The notes under the pieces: generated by a model
The model's input: the letters and a program-made list of their open reading frames with translations, nothing else
The model's database searches: none
What the model was told of the DNA's origin: nothing
Program-made: the position numbers and the translations under genes
From: Streptosporangium carneum
GTDB taxonomy: Bacteria > Actinomycetota > Actinomycetes > Streptosporangiales > Streptosporangiaceae
DNA: 64,000 bases
Assembly: GCF_027922005.1 (NCBI RefSeq)
Contig: NZ_BSEV01000012.1
Coordinates: 1-64,000, forward strand
Direction: 5' to 3'
Shown: positions 9,113-17,976 of the stretch, one piece after another
Layout: every line of letters starts with the position of its first letter
How positions within the stretch are numbered: the stretch's first letter is position 1

Positions 9113-9984
9113 CACGGGGTGGATTCCTTCCTCGCCGACGATCCCCCGTACGGCCAACGGTATCGGGCTGGAACACGGCGGCTCGCCGCCGGGCGAACGG
9201 GTACTCCCATACTCCTGCCAGACGGCGGCTCCCGCTGCGAACCGCGAAACCCGTTTCCCGCTCAGGAAGGGGCTCGGTCCCTGTCCGGGAGAGGAGGATT
9301 TTCCCATCCGGGCAGAGCCCTCCGCTCGTCCAGGTGTAGGTCCTCCGCCCGGACGGGCGTGGCTCACGACGTCGGCCGCAGAGCGTCACGGTCCATCGAC
9401 CGCGAGCCGTCCGAGGGCCGCTTCGCTTTTTCGGTGACCGCGGCAATGGCTTCCGGATAAAAACGAAACCTTCGACAGGTGTGTTGTCTGTGGATTTTCT
9501 CGGGACGCATGCGCTATTTCTTTGTTGTACATATATGCGTGCAGTCGTCGAACATATATGTGCTGAGCCGTCGAACGTGACAATGCGGGAACGCCATGTC
9601 ATTTCAGGCGGTTGTCTTCCGCTCGGGGCAGGAACGGGCGGCGCTCGCCTTCGCGGCGTTCTCAAGGGCGTGTCCGTGTCCGCTCCGGGACTCCATGCCG
9701 AGCGGCGTCGGGGCGGCGAGCTCGGCGGCGGCCGAGGCGGTGCGGATCACCCCGGGTCTCCGGCGTCGTTGGTTCGCACGGAGGGCACTTGATCCGTTTT
9801 AATCATGGCAATGCTGGAATAGGTGTTTTATGAAGCGTTTTGGCCGAAGGGCGAGTAAAAAAACGCGCGTTTCTCGGCCAATGTGCGAACAATGTTTTGC
9901 GGCTACTGTTTCCAGAGGTCTTCTGGTGTCTCAAAAGGTTCGGTCCGGCGTTTTTCACATATGTCCTGGGGGAGAAAATCGCCC
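9113..9984. other. Long intergenic region with an AT-rich pocket
   Basis: This 870-bp divergent region separates the kinase from the collagen-like gene. I see no convincing gene: the short frames inside lack ribosome sites, family motifs or sensible composition. Positions 9440-9590 and 9790-9960 are clearly richer in A/T than the rest of the window. The first pocket holds an inverted repeat (separate entry). The second lies just upstream of the collagen-like gene and probably holds its promoter; it includes a small inverted repeat CCAGA-N5-TCTGG at 9912-9926. Confidence 0.6.
9527..9563. promoter_or_regulatory. 11-bp inverted repeat around CATATATG, operator candidate
   Basis: The left arm GTACATATATG (9527-9537) and right arm CATATATGTGC (9553-9563) are complementary at 10 of 11 positions across a 15-bp spacer. 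Each arm contains the self-complementary octamer CATATATG; the two octamers start 23 bp apart, about two helical turns. This is conspicuous in a ~70% GC window and sits between two divergent surface-protein genes. Confidence 0.45.
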
Positions 9985-12021
9985 GTGGCTACCTTTATGA
10001 AACGGACCCTGGTGGGTGGCGCTCTCGCCGGGGCCGTTCTTGTTTGTTCCCCTGCTCCAGCAGGAGCCGACACGACGTCGACCGGGCTCTCAGCTCAGCG
10101 GATCGCTCACTCCCAGGTGAGCGGCACCGCTCTGGGCAGGCCGGCCGGCGTTTCCTTCAAAGTGAAGCCCTTCCGGGCCTCCACCACATCCCGTTCCGTC
10201 TCGAAGAAGGCGCGCACCGACAAACCGGAACGCGCCAAGCCGGCGGCGGAGCTCCGCCAGGAGCCGGTCTACATCCCGCTGTGCAGGTGGCTCCACCTGC
10301 CGGTGTCCCTCTGTGAAGTTCCCGAGGGCCCCGCGGGACCCGCAGGCCCGAGGGGCCCCGCGGGCCCGACCGGCCCGACCGGCCCGAGGGGCCCCCAGGG
10401 CCCGGCGGGCGCTGACGGCGCCACCGGCCCCGTGGGTCCCGCCGGCCCGGTCGGCCCCACAGGCGCGAGGGGACCGGTCGGTCCGGTGGGCGCTGACGGC
10501 GCCCCCGGCGTCACCGGCCCGGCAGGCCCGGCAGGCCCGGCAGGCCCGCAGGGCCCCGCCGGGCCCACAGGCCCGGCAGGTCCTGAGGGTCCGGCGGGTG
10601 CCGACGGCGCCGACGGGCCCGCGGGTCCGGCAGGTCCCGCAGGTCCTGAGGGTCCGGCAGGCCCGGCCGGTCCGGCGGGCACCGACGGTGCTCCTGGTCC
10701 CGAGGGTCCGGCAGGCCCGGCCGGTCCGGCTGGTCCGGTTGGTCCGGCGGGTGCCGACGGTGCTGCCGGTCCCGAGGGTCCCGCTGGTCCGGTTGGTCCG
10801 GCGGGCGCCGACGGTCCGCAGGGTCCGGTCGGTCCGCAGGGTCCGATCGGCGACACCGGTCTGCAGGGTCCGGCGGGCGCCGACGGCGCCACCGGTCCCG
10901 AGGGTCCGGCTGGCCCGGCAGGTCCTGAGGGTCCGGCCGGCCCGGTCGGTCCGGCGGGCGCCGACGGCGCCACCGGTCCCGAGGGCCCCGCAGGCCCGGC
11001 AGGTCCGGTCGGTCCGGCGGGTGCCGACGGTGCTGCCGGTCCTGAGGGTCCCGCAGGCCCGGCTGGTCCTGAGGGTCCGACTGGTCCGCAGGGTCCGGTC
11101 GGTCCGCAGGGTCCGATCGGCGACACCGGTCTGCAGGGTCCGGCGGGTGCCGAGGGTCCCACTGGCCCGGCCGGTCCTGAGGGTCCGGCTGGTCCGCAGG
11201 GTCCGGTCGGTCCGCAGGGTCCGATCGGCACCACCGGTCCGCAGGGTCCGGTCGGTCCAGTGGGCGCCGACGGCGCCACCGGTCCCGAAGGTCCGGCAGG
11301 CCCGGCAGGTCCTGAGGGTCCGGCAGGTCCGCAGGGTCCGGCGGGCGCCGACGGCGCCACCGGTCCTGAGGGTCCGGCCGGCCCGGCCGGTCCGGCGGGC
11401 GCTGACGGCGCCACCGGTCCCGAGGGCCCCGCTGGTCCGGCGGGTCCGGCGGGTGCTGACGGTCCGCAGGGTCCGGTCGGTCCGCAGGGTCCGATCGGCA
11501 CCACCGGTCCTGAGGGTCCGGTCGGTCCGGCGGGCGCTGACGGCGCCACCGGTCCCGAGGGCCCCGCTGGTCCGGCTGGCCCGGTCGGTCCGGCGGGCGC
11601 TGACGGCGCCACCGGTCCTGAGGGTCCGGCCGGCCCGGCGGGTCCGGCGGGCGCGACCGGTCCGGCTGGTCCTGAGGGTCTGGTCGGCCCGGCGGGTCCG
11701 GCGGGCGCGACCGGCCCTGCTGGTCCCGAGGGTCCGGCTGGTCCCGAGGGCCCCGCGGGCGCGACCGGTCCGGCGGGCGCCGACGGCGCTGCCGGTCCGG
11801 CGGGGGCGACCGGCCCGGCCGGCGCCGACGGTCCCGCGGGTCCGGCAGGGCCCGAGGGCCCCGAAGGTCCGCAGGGCCCGGCAGGTCCCACCGGTCCCCA
11901 GGGTCCGGCAGGACCTCAGGGCCCGGTCGGTCCCGAAGGCCCCCAGGGCCCGGTCGGTCCCGAGGGCCCACAGGGTCCTCCCGGCCCGGCCGGTGGCGGT
12001 GTGGCGAGGTTCGCCGGGTGA
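9985..12021 (+). CDS. Secreted collagen-like protein, ~185 Gly-X-Y triplets
   Basis: The GTG start at 9985 is supported by GGGGGAG ten bases upstream and gives 678 aa; ATG at 9997 is the alternative. A signal peptide ([20 protein letters not shown]) is followed by a ~75-residue basic region and a CxxxxxxxxxC pair (about residues 100 and 110). From about residue 115 to 669 I read an uninterrupted series of Gly-X-Y triplets rich in [15 protein letters not shown] and GAT, then a short tail GGGVARFAG. No LPxTG or TM anchor is visible, so it is released or wall-associated by another route. Longer blocks ([13 protein letters not shown] followed by D/T-TG) recur, pointing to internal duplication. 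Bacterial collagen-like proteins form triple helices without hydroxyproline. Function here is unknown. Confidence 0.9.
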   Translation: MATFMKRTLVGGALAGAVLVCSPAPAGADTTSTGLSAQRIAHSQVSGTALGRPAGVSFKVKPFRASTTSRSVSKKARTDKPERAKPAAELRQEPVYIPLCRWLHLPVSLCEVPEGPAGPAGPRGPAGPTGPTGPRGPQGPAGADGATGPVGPAGPVGPTGARGPVGPVGADGAPGVTGPAGPAGPAGPQGPAGPTGPAGPEGPAGADGADGPAGPAGPAGPEGPAGPAGPAGTDGAPGPEGPAGPAGPAGPVGPAGADGAAGPEGPAGPVGPAGADGPQGPVGPQGPIGDTGLQGPAGADGATGPEGPAGPAGPEGPAGPVGPAGADGATGPEGPAGPAGPVGPAGADGAAGPEGPAGPAGPEGPTGPQGPVGPQGPIGDTGLQGPAGAEGPTGPAGPEGPAGPQGPVGPQGPIGTTGPQGPVGPVGADGATGPEGPAGPAGPEGPAGPQGPAGADGATGPEGPAGPAGPAGADGATGPEGPAGPAGPAGADGPQGPVGPQGPIGTTGPEGPVGPAGADGATGPEGPAGPAGPVGPAGADGATGPEGPAGPAGPAGATGPAGPEGLVGPAGPAGATGPAGPEGPAGPEGPAGATGPAGADGAAGPAGATGPAGADGPAGPAGPEGPEGPQGPAGPTGPQGPAGPQGPVGPEGPQGPVGPEGPQGPPGPAGGGVARFAG

Positions 12022-12136
12022 TCCCGGCGTCCGCTGCCGACTGTGACCGGCCTCCCGGGTCGTGACAGGCGTTTTGAGGGCTGAGACGCCAAGGTCTGGG
12101 AGGTCGGGCAGGCCGGACGGACAAGGATGAGACAGC

Positions 12137-12168
12137 AGGAGGTGCGGGCGGCGACGCCCGCACCTCCT
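12137..12168 (+). terminator. Hairpin terminator after the collagen-like gene
   Basis: A 14-bp perfect stem (12137-12150 with 12155-12168) and a GCGA tetraloop lie about 115 bp after the stop codon. The flanking region 12022-12459 holds no gene that I can support. Confidence 0.75.
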
Positions 12169-12459
12169 CGCGCTTTCCGGGTGCGATCCGCCGCATGCGG
12201 AACCTCTGATCCGATGATCAGACGGTTCGACGCCCTGTGCGCCGTGTGAGTGCCTTGGCCGGGTGAATGTCTTGGGTGCCCGCGAGTGCCCCGGGTTTCG
12301 CGCCGTGTGTGGGCGCCGGTCAGGTTTGCGTCACCGCTGGCCGTACCGGCGCCTTATGGGGGACGCTCCAGCGGGGTGCGGGGTGCGGGGGCGGGGTCGG
12401 GGCGTCGTCGCAGGGGGTTCTATGCGCGAAACTTGTCTGATGACGTGGGGAGTGCAGCC

Positions 12460-12543
12460 GTGAGCGAGCGCAGCGGACAAGTCGGCGGATACGGCCACCT
12501 GGTGGGCGCCGGGTTCCGGCCGCTGGAGGTGAAGCGGGCATGA
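12460..12543 (+). CDS. 27-residue mini-ORF (VSERS type) coupled to rsmA
   Basis: GTG at 12460 has GGGGAG eight bases upstream and opens a 28-codon frame starting [12 protein letters not shown] and ending EVKRA. Its TGA overlaps the rsmA ATG (ATGA), and the rsmA ribosome site GGAGGT (12525-12530) lies inside it. A second mini-ORF of exactly the same length, same first five codons' sense and same ATGA ending precedes prs. The peptide is glycine-rich and basic and matches no family I know. A role as a coupling leader is an inference. Confidence 0.5.
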   Translation: MSERSGQVGGYGHLVGAGFRPLEVKRA

Positions 12544-13385
12544 GCCTTCTCGGGCCGGTGGAGATCCGGGAGCTGGCGGGCAGGCTCGACGTCCGCCCGA
12601 CCAAGAAACTCGGCCAGAACTTCGTGATCGACGGGGGCACGGTCCGCCGGATCGTCCGGGTCGCCGAGCTGCGTCCCGACGACGTCGTCATCGAGGTCGG
12701 CCCCGGTCTCGGCTCGCTCACCCTCGCGCTGCTTCCCGAGGTCCGCGGCGTGGTGGCGGTGGAGATCGACCCGGTTCTGGCGGCGCAGCTTCCGTTGACC
12801 GTCGCCGCGCACGCCCCCGAGTTCGCCGACCGCCTCACGGTCGTGCTCGCGGACGCCATGCGGGTCCTTCCCGGCGACCTGCCGGAGGAGAAGCCGACCG
12901 CCCTGGTCGCCAACCTTCCCTACAACGTGTCCGTTCCCGTGGTGCTGCACCTGCTGGAGACGTTGCCGTCCCTGCGCGGCATCCTGGTCATGGTCCAGTC
13001 GGAGGTCGCCGACCGGCTCGCCGCGACGCCGGGTTCCAAGATCTACGGCATTCCGTCGCTCAAGGCCGCGTGGTACGCCGACGTCCGCAGGGCGGGCCCT
13101 GTCGGGCGGACGGTCTTCTGGCCGGTGCCCAACGTGGACTCGGGGCTCGTCGCGATGACCCGCAGGGAGCCTCCCTCGACGAGCGCCTCCCGAGAGGAGG
13201 TCTTCGCGGTGATCGACGCCGCCTTCGCCCAGCGGCGCAAGACTCTGCGGGCCGCCCTGGCGTCATGGGCCGGTACGGCCGCCGCCGCGGAGCAGGCGCT
13301 CCGGGCCGCGGGAATCGATCCCACAGAACGCGGTGAACAGCTCTCTGTCGAAGATTTCGCACGAATCGCCGAAAACCGCGTATGA
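12540..13385 (+). CDS. rsmA: 16S rRNA dimethyladenosine transferase (KsgA/RsmA)
   Basis: The 281-aa class I SAM methyltransferase dimethylates the two adjacent adenosines in the 3' terminal hairpin of 16S rRNA during 30S maturation. [10 protein letters not shown] opens the domain, [10 protein letters not shown] is the SAM loop, VAVEIDP binds the ribose, and [11 protein letters not shown] is the N6-adenine catalytic motif. A small helical C-terminal domain with [12 protein letters not shown] completes the family pattern. GGAGGT lies nine bases before the ATG. The gene precedes ispE as in most actinobacteria. Confidence 0.96.
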   Translation: MSLLGPVEIRELAGRLDVRPTKKLGQNFVIDGGTVRRIVRVAELRPDDVVIEVGPGLGSLTLALLPEVRGVVAVEIDPVLAAQLPLTVAAHAPEFADRLTVVLADAMRVLPGDLPEEKPTALVANLPYNVSVPVVLHLLETLPSLRGILVMVQSEVADRLAATPGSKIYGIPSLKAAWYADVRRAGPVGRTVFWPVPNVDSGLVAMTRREPPSTSASREEVFAVIDAAFAQRRKTLRAALASWAGTAAAAEQALRAAGIDPTERGEQLSVEDFARIAENRV

Positions 13386-13444
13386 GTCCATATGGTGGGG
13401 AGCCTGCACGGAGAGGGACGGAGACCCCGTTACGATCGGGGACC

Positions 13445-13480
13445 GTGACGAGTGAGCGAGCGCATATGAGGGACACATGA
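13445..13480 (+). CDS. 11-residue upstream ORF of ispE containing TSER
   Basis: GTG at 13445 opens VTSERAHMRDT, whose TGA overlaps the ispE ATG (ATGA). The sequence GTGAGCGAGCGCA, also seen at the 12460 mini-ORF, lies inside it but in another frame. TACGAT at 13431-13436 ends eight bases before the GTG, so this could be the first codon of a leaderless ispE transcript. It may be chance; confidence is low. Confidence 0.3.
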   Translation: MTSERAHMRDT

Positions 13481-14379
13481 ACTCCGTGACCGTCCGCGTG
13501 CCCGCCAAGGTCAACCTGCAACTGGCGGTCGGGCCGCTGCGTGACGACGGCTTCCACGACCTGGTCAACGTCTTCCACGCCGTGTCGATCTTCGACGAGG
13601 TGACGGCCGTCGCCGAGACCGGGATGCGCGTCAGGGTCGAGGGCGAGTCGGCCGACCAGGTTCCCGAGGACGCCGACAACCTCGCCATCCAGGCCGCCCT
13701 CGCGCTGGCCAGGCACGCGGGCAGGACGTACGGCGTCAGCCTGGTCATCCGCAAGTCGATCCCGGTCGCGGGGGGCATGGCGGGCGGCAGCGCGGACGCC
13801 GCCGCGGCGCTGGTCGCCTGCAACGAGCTGTGGGGGCTCGGCCTGCCCGCCGAGGACCTGATGGAGATCGCCGCCGATCTCGGCAGCGACGTCCCCTTCG
13901 CGCTGCTCGGCGGCACGGCCGTCGGCACCGGCAGGGGGGAACAGCTGACGCCCCTGCGGGCGGGTGGCACGTTCCACTGGGTGTTCGCCCTCGCGGACGG
14001 AGGCCTGTCGACGGCGAAGGTCTACGCCGAGTGCGACCGCATGCGTGAGGCGGTCGGGGAGAAGGTCGCCTGGCCCCGGGCCTCCGACCCGCTGCTGGCC
14101 GCGCTTCGCGAGGGGAACGCCAAGGCTCTGGGCGCGGAGCTGGCCAACGACCTGCAGCCCGCCGCCGTGCTGCTCCGCCGTTCTCTCGCCAGGACCCTCG
14201 ACGCGGGGCGCGAACACGGCGCCCTGGGCGCCGTCGTCTCGGGTTCCGGCCCCACCTGCGCCTTCCTCGCCGAGTCCGAGGCCCACGCCGCGGAGCTGGC
14301 CCTGTCGCTCAGGGGCGCGGGGGTGGCCCGCGACGTCATCACCGCCCACGGTCCCGTTCCCGGTCCGACGGTGGTGTAG
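13477..14379 (+). CDS. ispE: 4-diphosphocytidyl-2-C-methyl-D-erythritol kinase
   Basis: The 300-aa GHMP kinase phosphorylates CDP-ME at the 2-hydroxyl, the fourth step of the MEP isoprenoid pathway. VPAKVNLQLAVG is the N-terminal substrate motif, PVAGGMAGGSADAAAAL is the ATP-binding loop, and VSGSGPTCAF is the third GHMP motif. Length is normal. The start is ATG at 13477, overlapping a tiny upstream frame. It sits between rsmA and the ABC-F gene in the usual order. Confidence 0.95.
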   Translation: MNSVTVRVPAKVNLQLAVGPLRDDGFHDLVNVFHAVSIFDEVTAVAETGMRVRVEGESADQVPEDADNLAIQAALALARHAGRTYGVSLVIRKSIPVAGGMAGGSADAAAALVACNELWGLGLPAEDLMEIAADLGSDVPFALLGGTAVGTGRGEQLTPLRAGGTFHWVFALADGGLSTAKVYAECDRMREAVGEKVAWPRASDPLLAALREGNAKALGAELANDLQPAAVLLRRSLARTLDAGREHGALGAVVSGSGPTCAFLAESEAHAAELALSLRGAGVARDVITAHGPVPGPTVV

Positions 14380-14406
14380 GCCGGGACCGGATACGCTTGT
14401 GTCGCG

Positions 14407-16215
14407 ATGAATCTGGTCAATCTTGAGTCGGTCTCCCACTCCTACGGTCCCAAGCCGCTGCTCAGCGACGTCTCCCTCGGCATCGAGGCGGGCGACCGCA
14501 TCGGCGTCGTCGGCCGCAACGGCGGCGGCAAGACCACGCTCATCTCGGTGATCTCCGGCACGCTCAGGCCGAACGCCGGGCGGGTCACCCACAACCGGGG
14601 CCTGCACGTGGGGTCGCTGTCCCAGGGCGACGACCTCGACCCCGCGCGCTCGGTTCGCGACATCGTCCTCGGTGGCAAGGCGGAGCACGAGTGGGCGGGC
14701 GACGCGGGCATCCGCGAGATTCTCGCCAACCTGCTCGGCGACATCGACCTGGACGCGCTCGCCGGGAGCCTGTCAGGCGGCGAGCGGCGCCGTACGGCGC
14801 TGGCGAAGCTGCTCATCGACGAGCACGATCTGATCATCCTGGACGAGCCGACCAACCACCTGGACATCGAGGCCATCGACTGGCTGGCCAGGCACCTGTC
14901 AGGGCGCAGGACCGCGCTGCTCGTCGTCACCCACGACCGGTGGTTCCTGGACGCGGTCTCGACCAGGACGTGGGAGGTCGTCGACGGCTCCGTCGAGCGC
15001 TACGAGGGGGGCTACGCCGCCTACGTGCTGGCCAAGGCCGAGCGCGCCCGGATCGCCGCCGCCTCCGAGGCCCGCCGCCAGAACCTCATGCGCAAGGAGA
15101 TCGCCTGGCTGCGCCGGGGCCCGCCCGCGCGCACCTCGAAGCCCAAGTTCCGCATCGAGGCGGCCCAGGCGCTGATCGCGGACGAGCCTCCCGCCAGGGA
15201 GAGCGTCGAGCTGGTCAAGTTCGCCGCGGCCAGGCTCGGCCGTACGGTCTACGACCTCGAGGAGGTCACCCTGCACGCGGGCGGTCCCGGGCAGGGCCCG
15301 CTGGTCCTCGACCGCTCCACCTGGCAGTTCGGGCCCGGTGACCGGATCGGCCTGATCGGGGTGAACGGTTCGGGCAAGTCATCGGTGCTCCGTCTGCTCG
15401 CCGACACCGTCAAGCCCGACTCGGGGCGGGTCGTGCGGGGCAAGACGGTCCGCCTGGCCCACCTGTCCCAGGAGCTGGGCGAGCTCGACCCCACACGCAG
15501 GGTGCTGGAGACGGTCGAGGAGATCCGCAAGTTCATCCAGGTCGGCAAGAAGGAGTGGACCGCCTCCCAGCTGCTGGAGCGCCTCGGTTTCAAGGGCGAC
15601 GCCCAGTGGAAGGTGGTCGGCGACCTGTCCGGCGGCGAGCGCCGCCGTCTGCAGCTCCTGCGCCTGCTGATGGACGACCCCAACGTGCTGCTGCTCGACG
15701 AGCCGACCAACGACCTCGACATCGAGACGCTGAACGAGCTGGAGGACCTGCTCGACGGCTGGCCCGGCACGCTGATCGTGGTGAGTCACGACCGCTACTT
15801 CCTCGAGCGGGTCTCCGACAGGACCGTCGCCCTGCTGGGAGACGGCAGGCTGTCGATGCTTCCCGGCGGCGTCGACGAGTACCTCTCGCGGCGCGCCTCG
15901 GGCGGGGCTCTGTCGGCCAGGGCCGCCTCGGGAGCGGCGTCCTCGGACGGCGACCAGGCGGCCGCGGCTCCGGCGGTCGCGGAGCCGGGCCTGTCCGCGA
16001 AGGAGGAGCGCGAGCTTCGCAAGGAGCTCTCCCGCCTCGAGCGCCAGCTCGACAAGCTGAGCGCCCGCGAGGCGAAACTGCACGCCTCCATGGCGGACGC
16101 CGCCGCCGACTACGGCCGACTGGCCTCACTCGACGCCGAGCTCAAGGACGTCGTCGCGGAGAAGGAGGCCGTCGAGAGCGAGTGGCTCGAAGTGGCCGAC
16201 CGCCTCGGTGAGTGA
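14407..16215 (+). CDS. ABC-F family ATPase (Uup-like)
   Basis: The 602-aa soluble protein has two ABC domains and no TM segment. Walker A motifs are GRNGGGKTT and GVNGSGKSS, signatures are LSGGERRR in both halves, and Walker B regions are IILDEPTNHLDIE and LLLDEPTNDLDIE. A basic arm-like linker lies between them, and a C-terminal ~100-residue charged coiled coil follows an Ala/Ser-rich spacer, as in Uup. ABC-F proteins act on ribosomes or, for Uup, on branched DNA/ribosome assembly. The gene follows ispE at 27 bp with no clear Shine-Dalgarno; TACGCT nine bases upstream may be its -10. Confidence 0.9.
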   Translation: MNLVNLESVSHSYGPKPLLSDVSLGIEAGDRIGVVGRNGGGKTTLISVISGTLRPNAGRVTHNRGLHVGSLSQGDDLDPARSVRDIVLGGKAEHEWAGDAGIREILANLLGDIDLDALAGSLSGGERRRTALAKLLIDEHDLIILDEPTNHLDIEAIDWLARHLSGRRTALLVVTHDRWFLDAVSTRTWEVVDGSVERYEGGYAAYVLAKAERARIAAASEARRQNLMRKEIAWLRRGPPARTSKPKFRIEAAQALIADEPPARESVELVKFAAARLGRTVYDLEEVTLHAGGPGQGPLVLDRSTWQFGPGDRIGLIGVNGSGKSSVLRLLADTVKPDSGRVVRGKTVRLAHLSQELGELDPTRRVLETVEEIRKFIQVGKKEWTASQLLERLGFKGDAQWKVVGDLSGGERRRLQLLRLLMDDPNVLLLDEPTNDLDIETLNELEDLLDGWPGTLIVVSHDRYFLERVSDRTVALLGDGRLSMLPGGVDEYLSRRASGGALSARAASGAASSDGDQAAAAPAVAEPGLSAKEERELRKELSRLERQLDKLSAREAKLHASMADAAADYGRLASLDAELKDVVAEKEAVESEWLEVADRLGE

Positions 16216-16262
16216 AGATCGTCGCCCCTGATCGGTTTATCCCTCTCTGTCGGGGCAGACAA

Positions 16263-16805
16263 TCAGTGCGCTCCGGTGTCGGTCGCGTCAAAAGGGACGA
16301 GTAGCGTGCGCAGCAGGCCCGAAAGGGCCTGCTGTTCATGTTTTCCGAGACCAGCGAGCAGGTCGCGCTCACGGCGGAGCAGGTCGGCGAAGGCGTTGTC
16401 GACCCTGGCCCGCCCGGCGTCCGTCAGGGAGACCAGCACCCCGCGCCTGTCCTCGGGATCGGGACGGCGCCGCACCAGCCCGGCGGCGGTGAGCCTGTCG
16501 ATCCGGTTGGTCATCGTCCCCGAGGTCACCAGGGTCGCGCGCAGCAGGGCTCCCGGGCTCAGCTCGTACGGCTCGCCGGCCCGCCGCAGCGCGGTGAGGA
16601 CGTCGAACTCCCAGTTCTCGAGGTGGTGTTCGGCGAAGGCGGCCCGGCGGGCGCGGTCGAGATGACGGGCCAGCCGGGAGACCCGGCTCAGCACCTGGAG
16701 CGGCTCGACGTCCAGGTCGGGCCGTTCCTGGCGCCAGGCGGCGACCAGCCGATCCACCTCGTCGGAGGGTCGCTCGGCGTCGTTGTCCGCGTGGTGCAGG
16801 GTCAT
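16263..16805 (-). CDS. MarR-family transcriptional regulator
   Basis: The 180-aa winged-helix protein carries the MarR core: FDVLTALRRAGEPYELSPG, a recognition helix TSGTMTNRIDRLTAAGLV, the wing RRPDPEDRRGVLVSLT, and dimerisation helices on both sides. The ATG at 16805 has no Shine-Dalgarno; TAGACT lies six bases upstream, so it may be leaderless. An imperfect palindrome sits just behind that hexamer, a plausible autoregulatory site. The divergent Tam-like methyltransferase is a candidate target. It is convergent with the ABC-F gene, 47 bp away. Confidence 0.92.
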   Translation of the reverse strand: MTLHHADNDAERPSDEVDRLVAAWRQERPDLDVEPLQVLSRVSRLARHLDRARRAAFAEHHLENWEFDVLTALRRAGEPYELSPGALLRATLVTSGTMTNRIDRLTAAGLVRRRPDPEDRRGVLVSLTDAGRARVDNAFADLLRRERDLLAGLGKHEQQALSGLLRTLLVPFDATDTGAH

Positions 16806-16815
16806 GCCGCGAGTC

Positions 16816-16837
16816 TATCTGTCTTGACATCGAGATA
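16816..16837. promoter_or_regulatory. Palindromic MarR operator candidate and promoter
   Basis: TCTTGACATCGAGA (16822-16835) is an imperfect palindrome, flanked by TATCT and AGATA. It lies directly behind the -10-like TAGACT (minus strand, 16817-16812) of the MarR gene, where a bound dimer would block the polymerase. Short TTGACATC-centred palindromes are typical sites for this family. Confidence 0.5.
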
Positions 16838-17042
16838 CTGTGTGCACTGCCGGGCCGACGCCCGGCGGGCTCGGGCGCCACGGAGCCGGCGTCCTTCCTC
16901 GTCGCCCGGTCGCCGCGCTCCCTCGGTCCGGACACCGGCGCGTCCTCGCGGAAAGCCGGTCCGGGAGGCGCTTAGGAGGGCGACCCACTGTCGGGGAGGC
17001 CGCCGCCGCGTCGCGCCGAGAAGCGACTTCACAGGAGGATCG

Positions 17043-17822
17043 ATGTCACGGGACGTGTGGGATCCGGCGGTCTACGGCCGCCATGCGGGTGAGCGGTCGC
17101 GGGCCTTCTTCGATCTCGTCGCCAGGATAGCCGCGGAGCGGCCCCGGCGGGTGGTCGACGCGGGCTGCGGGACGGGTGAGCTCACCGCGGAGCTGGCCAG
17201 GCGCTGGCCCGGCGCCGACGTTCACGGGTTCGACTCCTCGCCCGCGATGATCGGCGGGGCGGTCGCGGGGGACAGGCTGACCTTCTCCGTCGAGGACGTC
17301 ACACGGTGGCGTCCCGAGGCCCCGGTCGACGTGATCGTGTCGAACGCCGTCCTGCAGTGGGTGCCCGGCCATCGTGAGGTGCTGTCGCGCTGGGTCGGGG
17401 CGCTCGCTCCCGGCGGCTGGCTCGCCTTCCAGGTTCCCGGCAACTTCGACGCCCCCAGTCACGCGCTGGTCCGCGGGCTGTGCCGTACCGAGAGATGGCG
17501 CGACCGGCTCGCGGACCTGGTCAGGGAGGCGCCGGTCGGCGACCCCGCGGAGTATCACGAACTGCTGGCGGGCGCGGGGTGCGAGGTGGACGCCTGGGAG
17601 ACCACCTACCTGCACGTGCTCACCGGCGACGACACCGTTCTCGGGTGGATCACGGGCGCGGCGCTGCGTCCCATGCTCGACCGGCTGGACTCCGCGGAGG
17701 CGGACGCCTTTCTCGGCGACTGCGCCGCCCTGCTCGACGAGGCCTATCCTCGCGGTCCGCACGGCACGCTGTTCCCCTTCCGGAGGGTCTTCGCGGTGGC
17801 TCGAAAAGTGACCGAAGAATGA
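17043..17822 (+). CDS. tam: Trans-aconitate 2-methyltransferase-like SAM methyltransferase
   Basis: The protein is 259 aa from ATG at 17043, with AGGAGG four bases upstream. Class I SAM fold: VVDAGCGTGELT loop, GFDSSPAM, VDVIVSNAVLQWVP, and the conserved WAxQVPGNFDAPSH-type segment (here LAFQVPGNFDAPSH) that marks the Tam family. C-terminal TTYLHVLTG and PFRRVF also fit. Tam methylates trans-aconitate, an inhibitor formed from cis-aconitate. The gene is divergent from MarR, which may control it. The longer frame upstream reads through the MarR promoter and is not coding. Confidence 0.85.
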   Translation: MSRDVWDPAVYGRHAGERSRAFFDLVARIAAERPRRVVDAGCGTGELTAELARRWPGADVHGFDSSPAMIGGAVAGDRLTFSVEDVTRWRPEAPVDVIVSNAVLQWVPGHREVLSRWVGALAPGGWLAFQVPGNFDAPSHALVRGLCRTERWRDRLADLVREAPVGDPAEYHELLAGAGCEVDAWETTYLHVLTGDDTVLGWITGAALRPMLDRLDSAEADAFLGDCAALLDEAYPRGPHGTLFPFRRVFAVARKVTEE

Positions 17823-17976
17823 ACGTCTCATGAACAAAAGAAGGGCTGGTGTGGCGGCAGCATCGCTGCTAGATGGGGGGTTACGGGGCAATCGTCCGGA
17901 GTTTCTGGACGAGTAACCGGGCATCAATAAATACTGCAAGGACGCGTAGATAACTGGGCAAGTCAGGGGATGGCCT

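Noticed and set aside
9481-9802. Small frames (103 and 68 codons) in the kinase/collagen spacer
   Set aside because: No family resemblance, no convincing ribosome site, and composition shifts within the frame.
10269-11891. 540-codon frame on the minus strand, also made of Gly-Pro-X repeats
   Set aside because: GGNCCN repeats read as Gly-Pro on both strands. The minus frame has no signal peptide and no ribosome site, and the plus frame has both.
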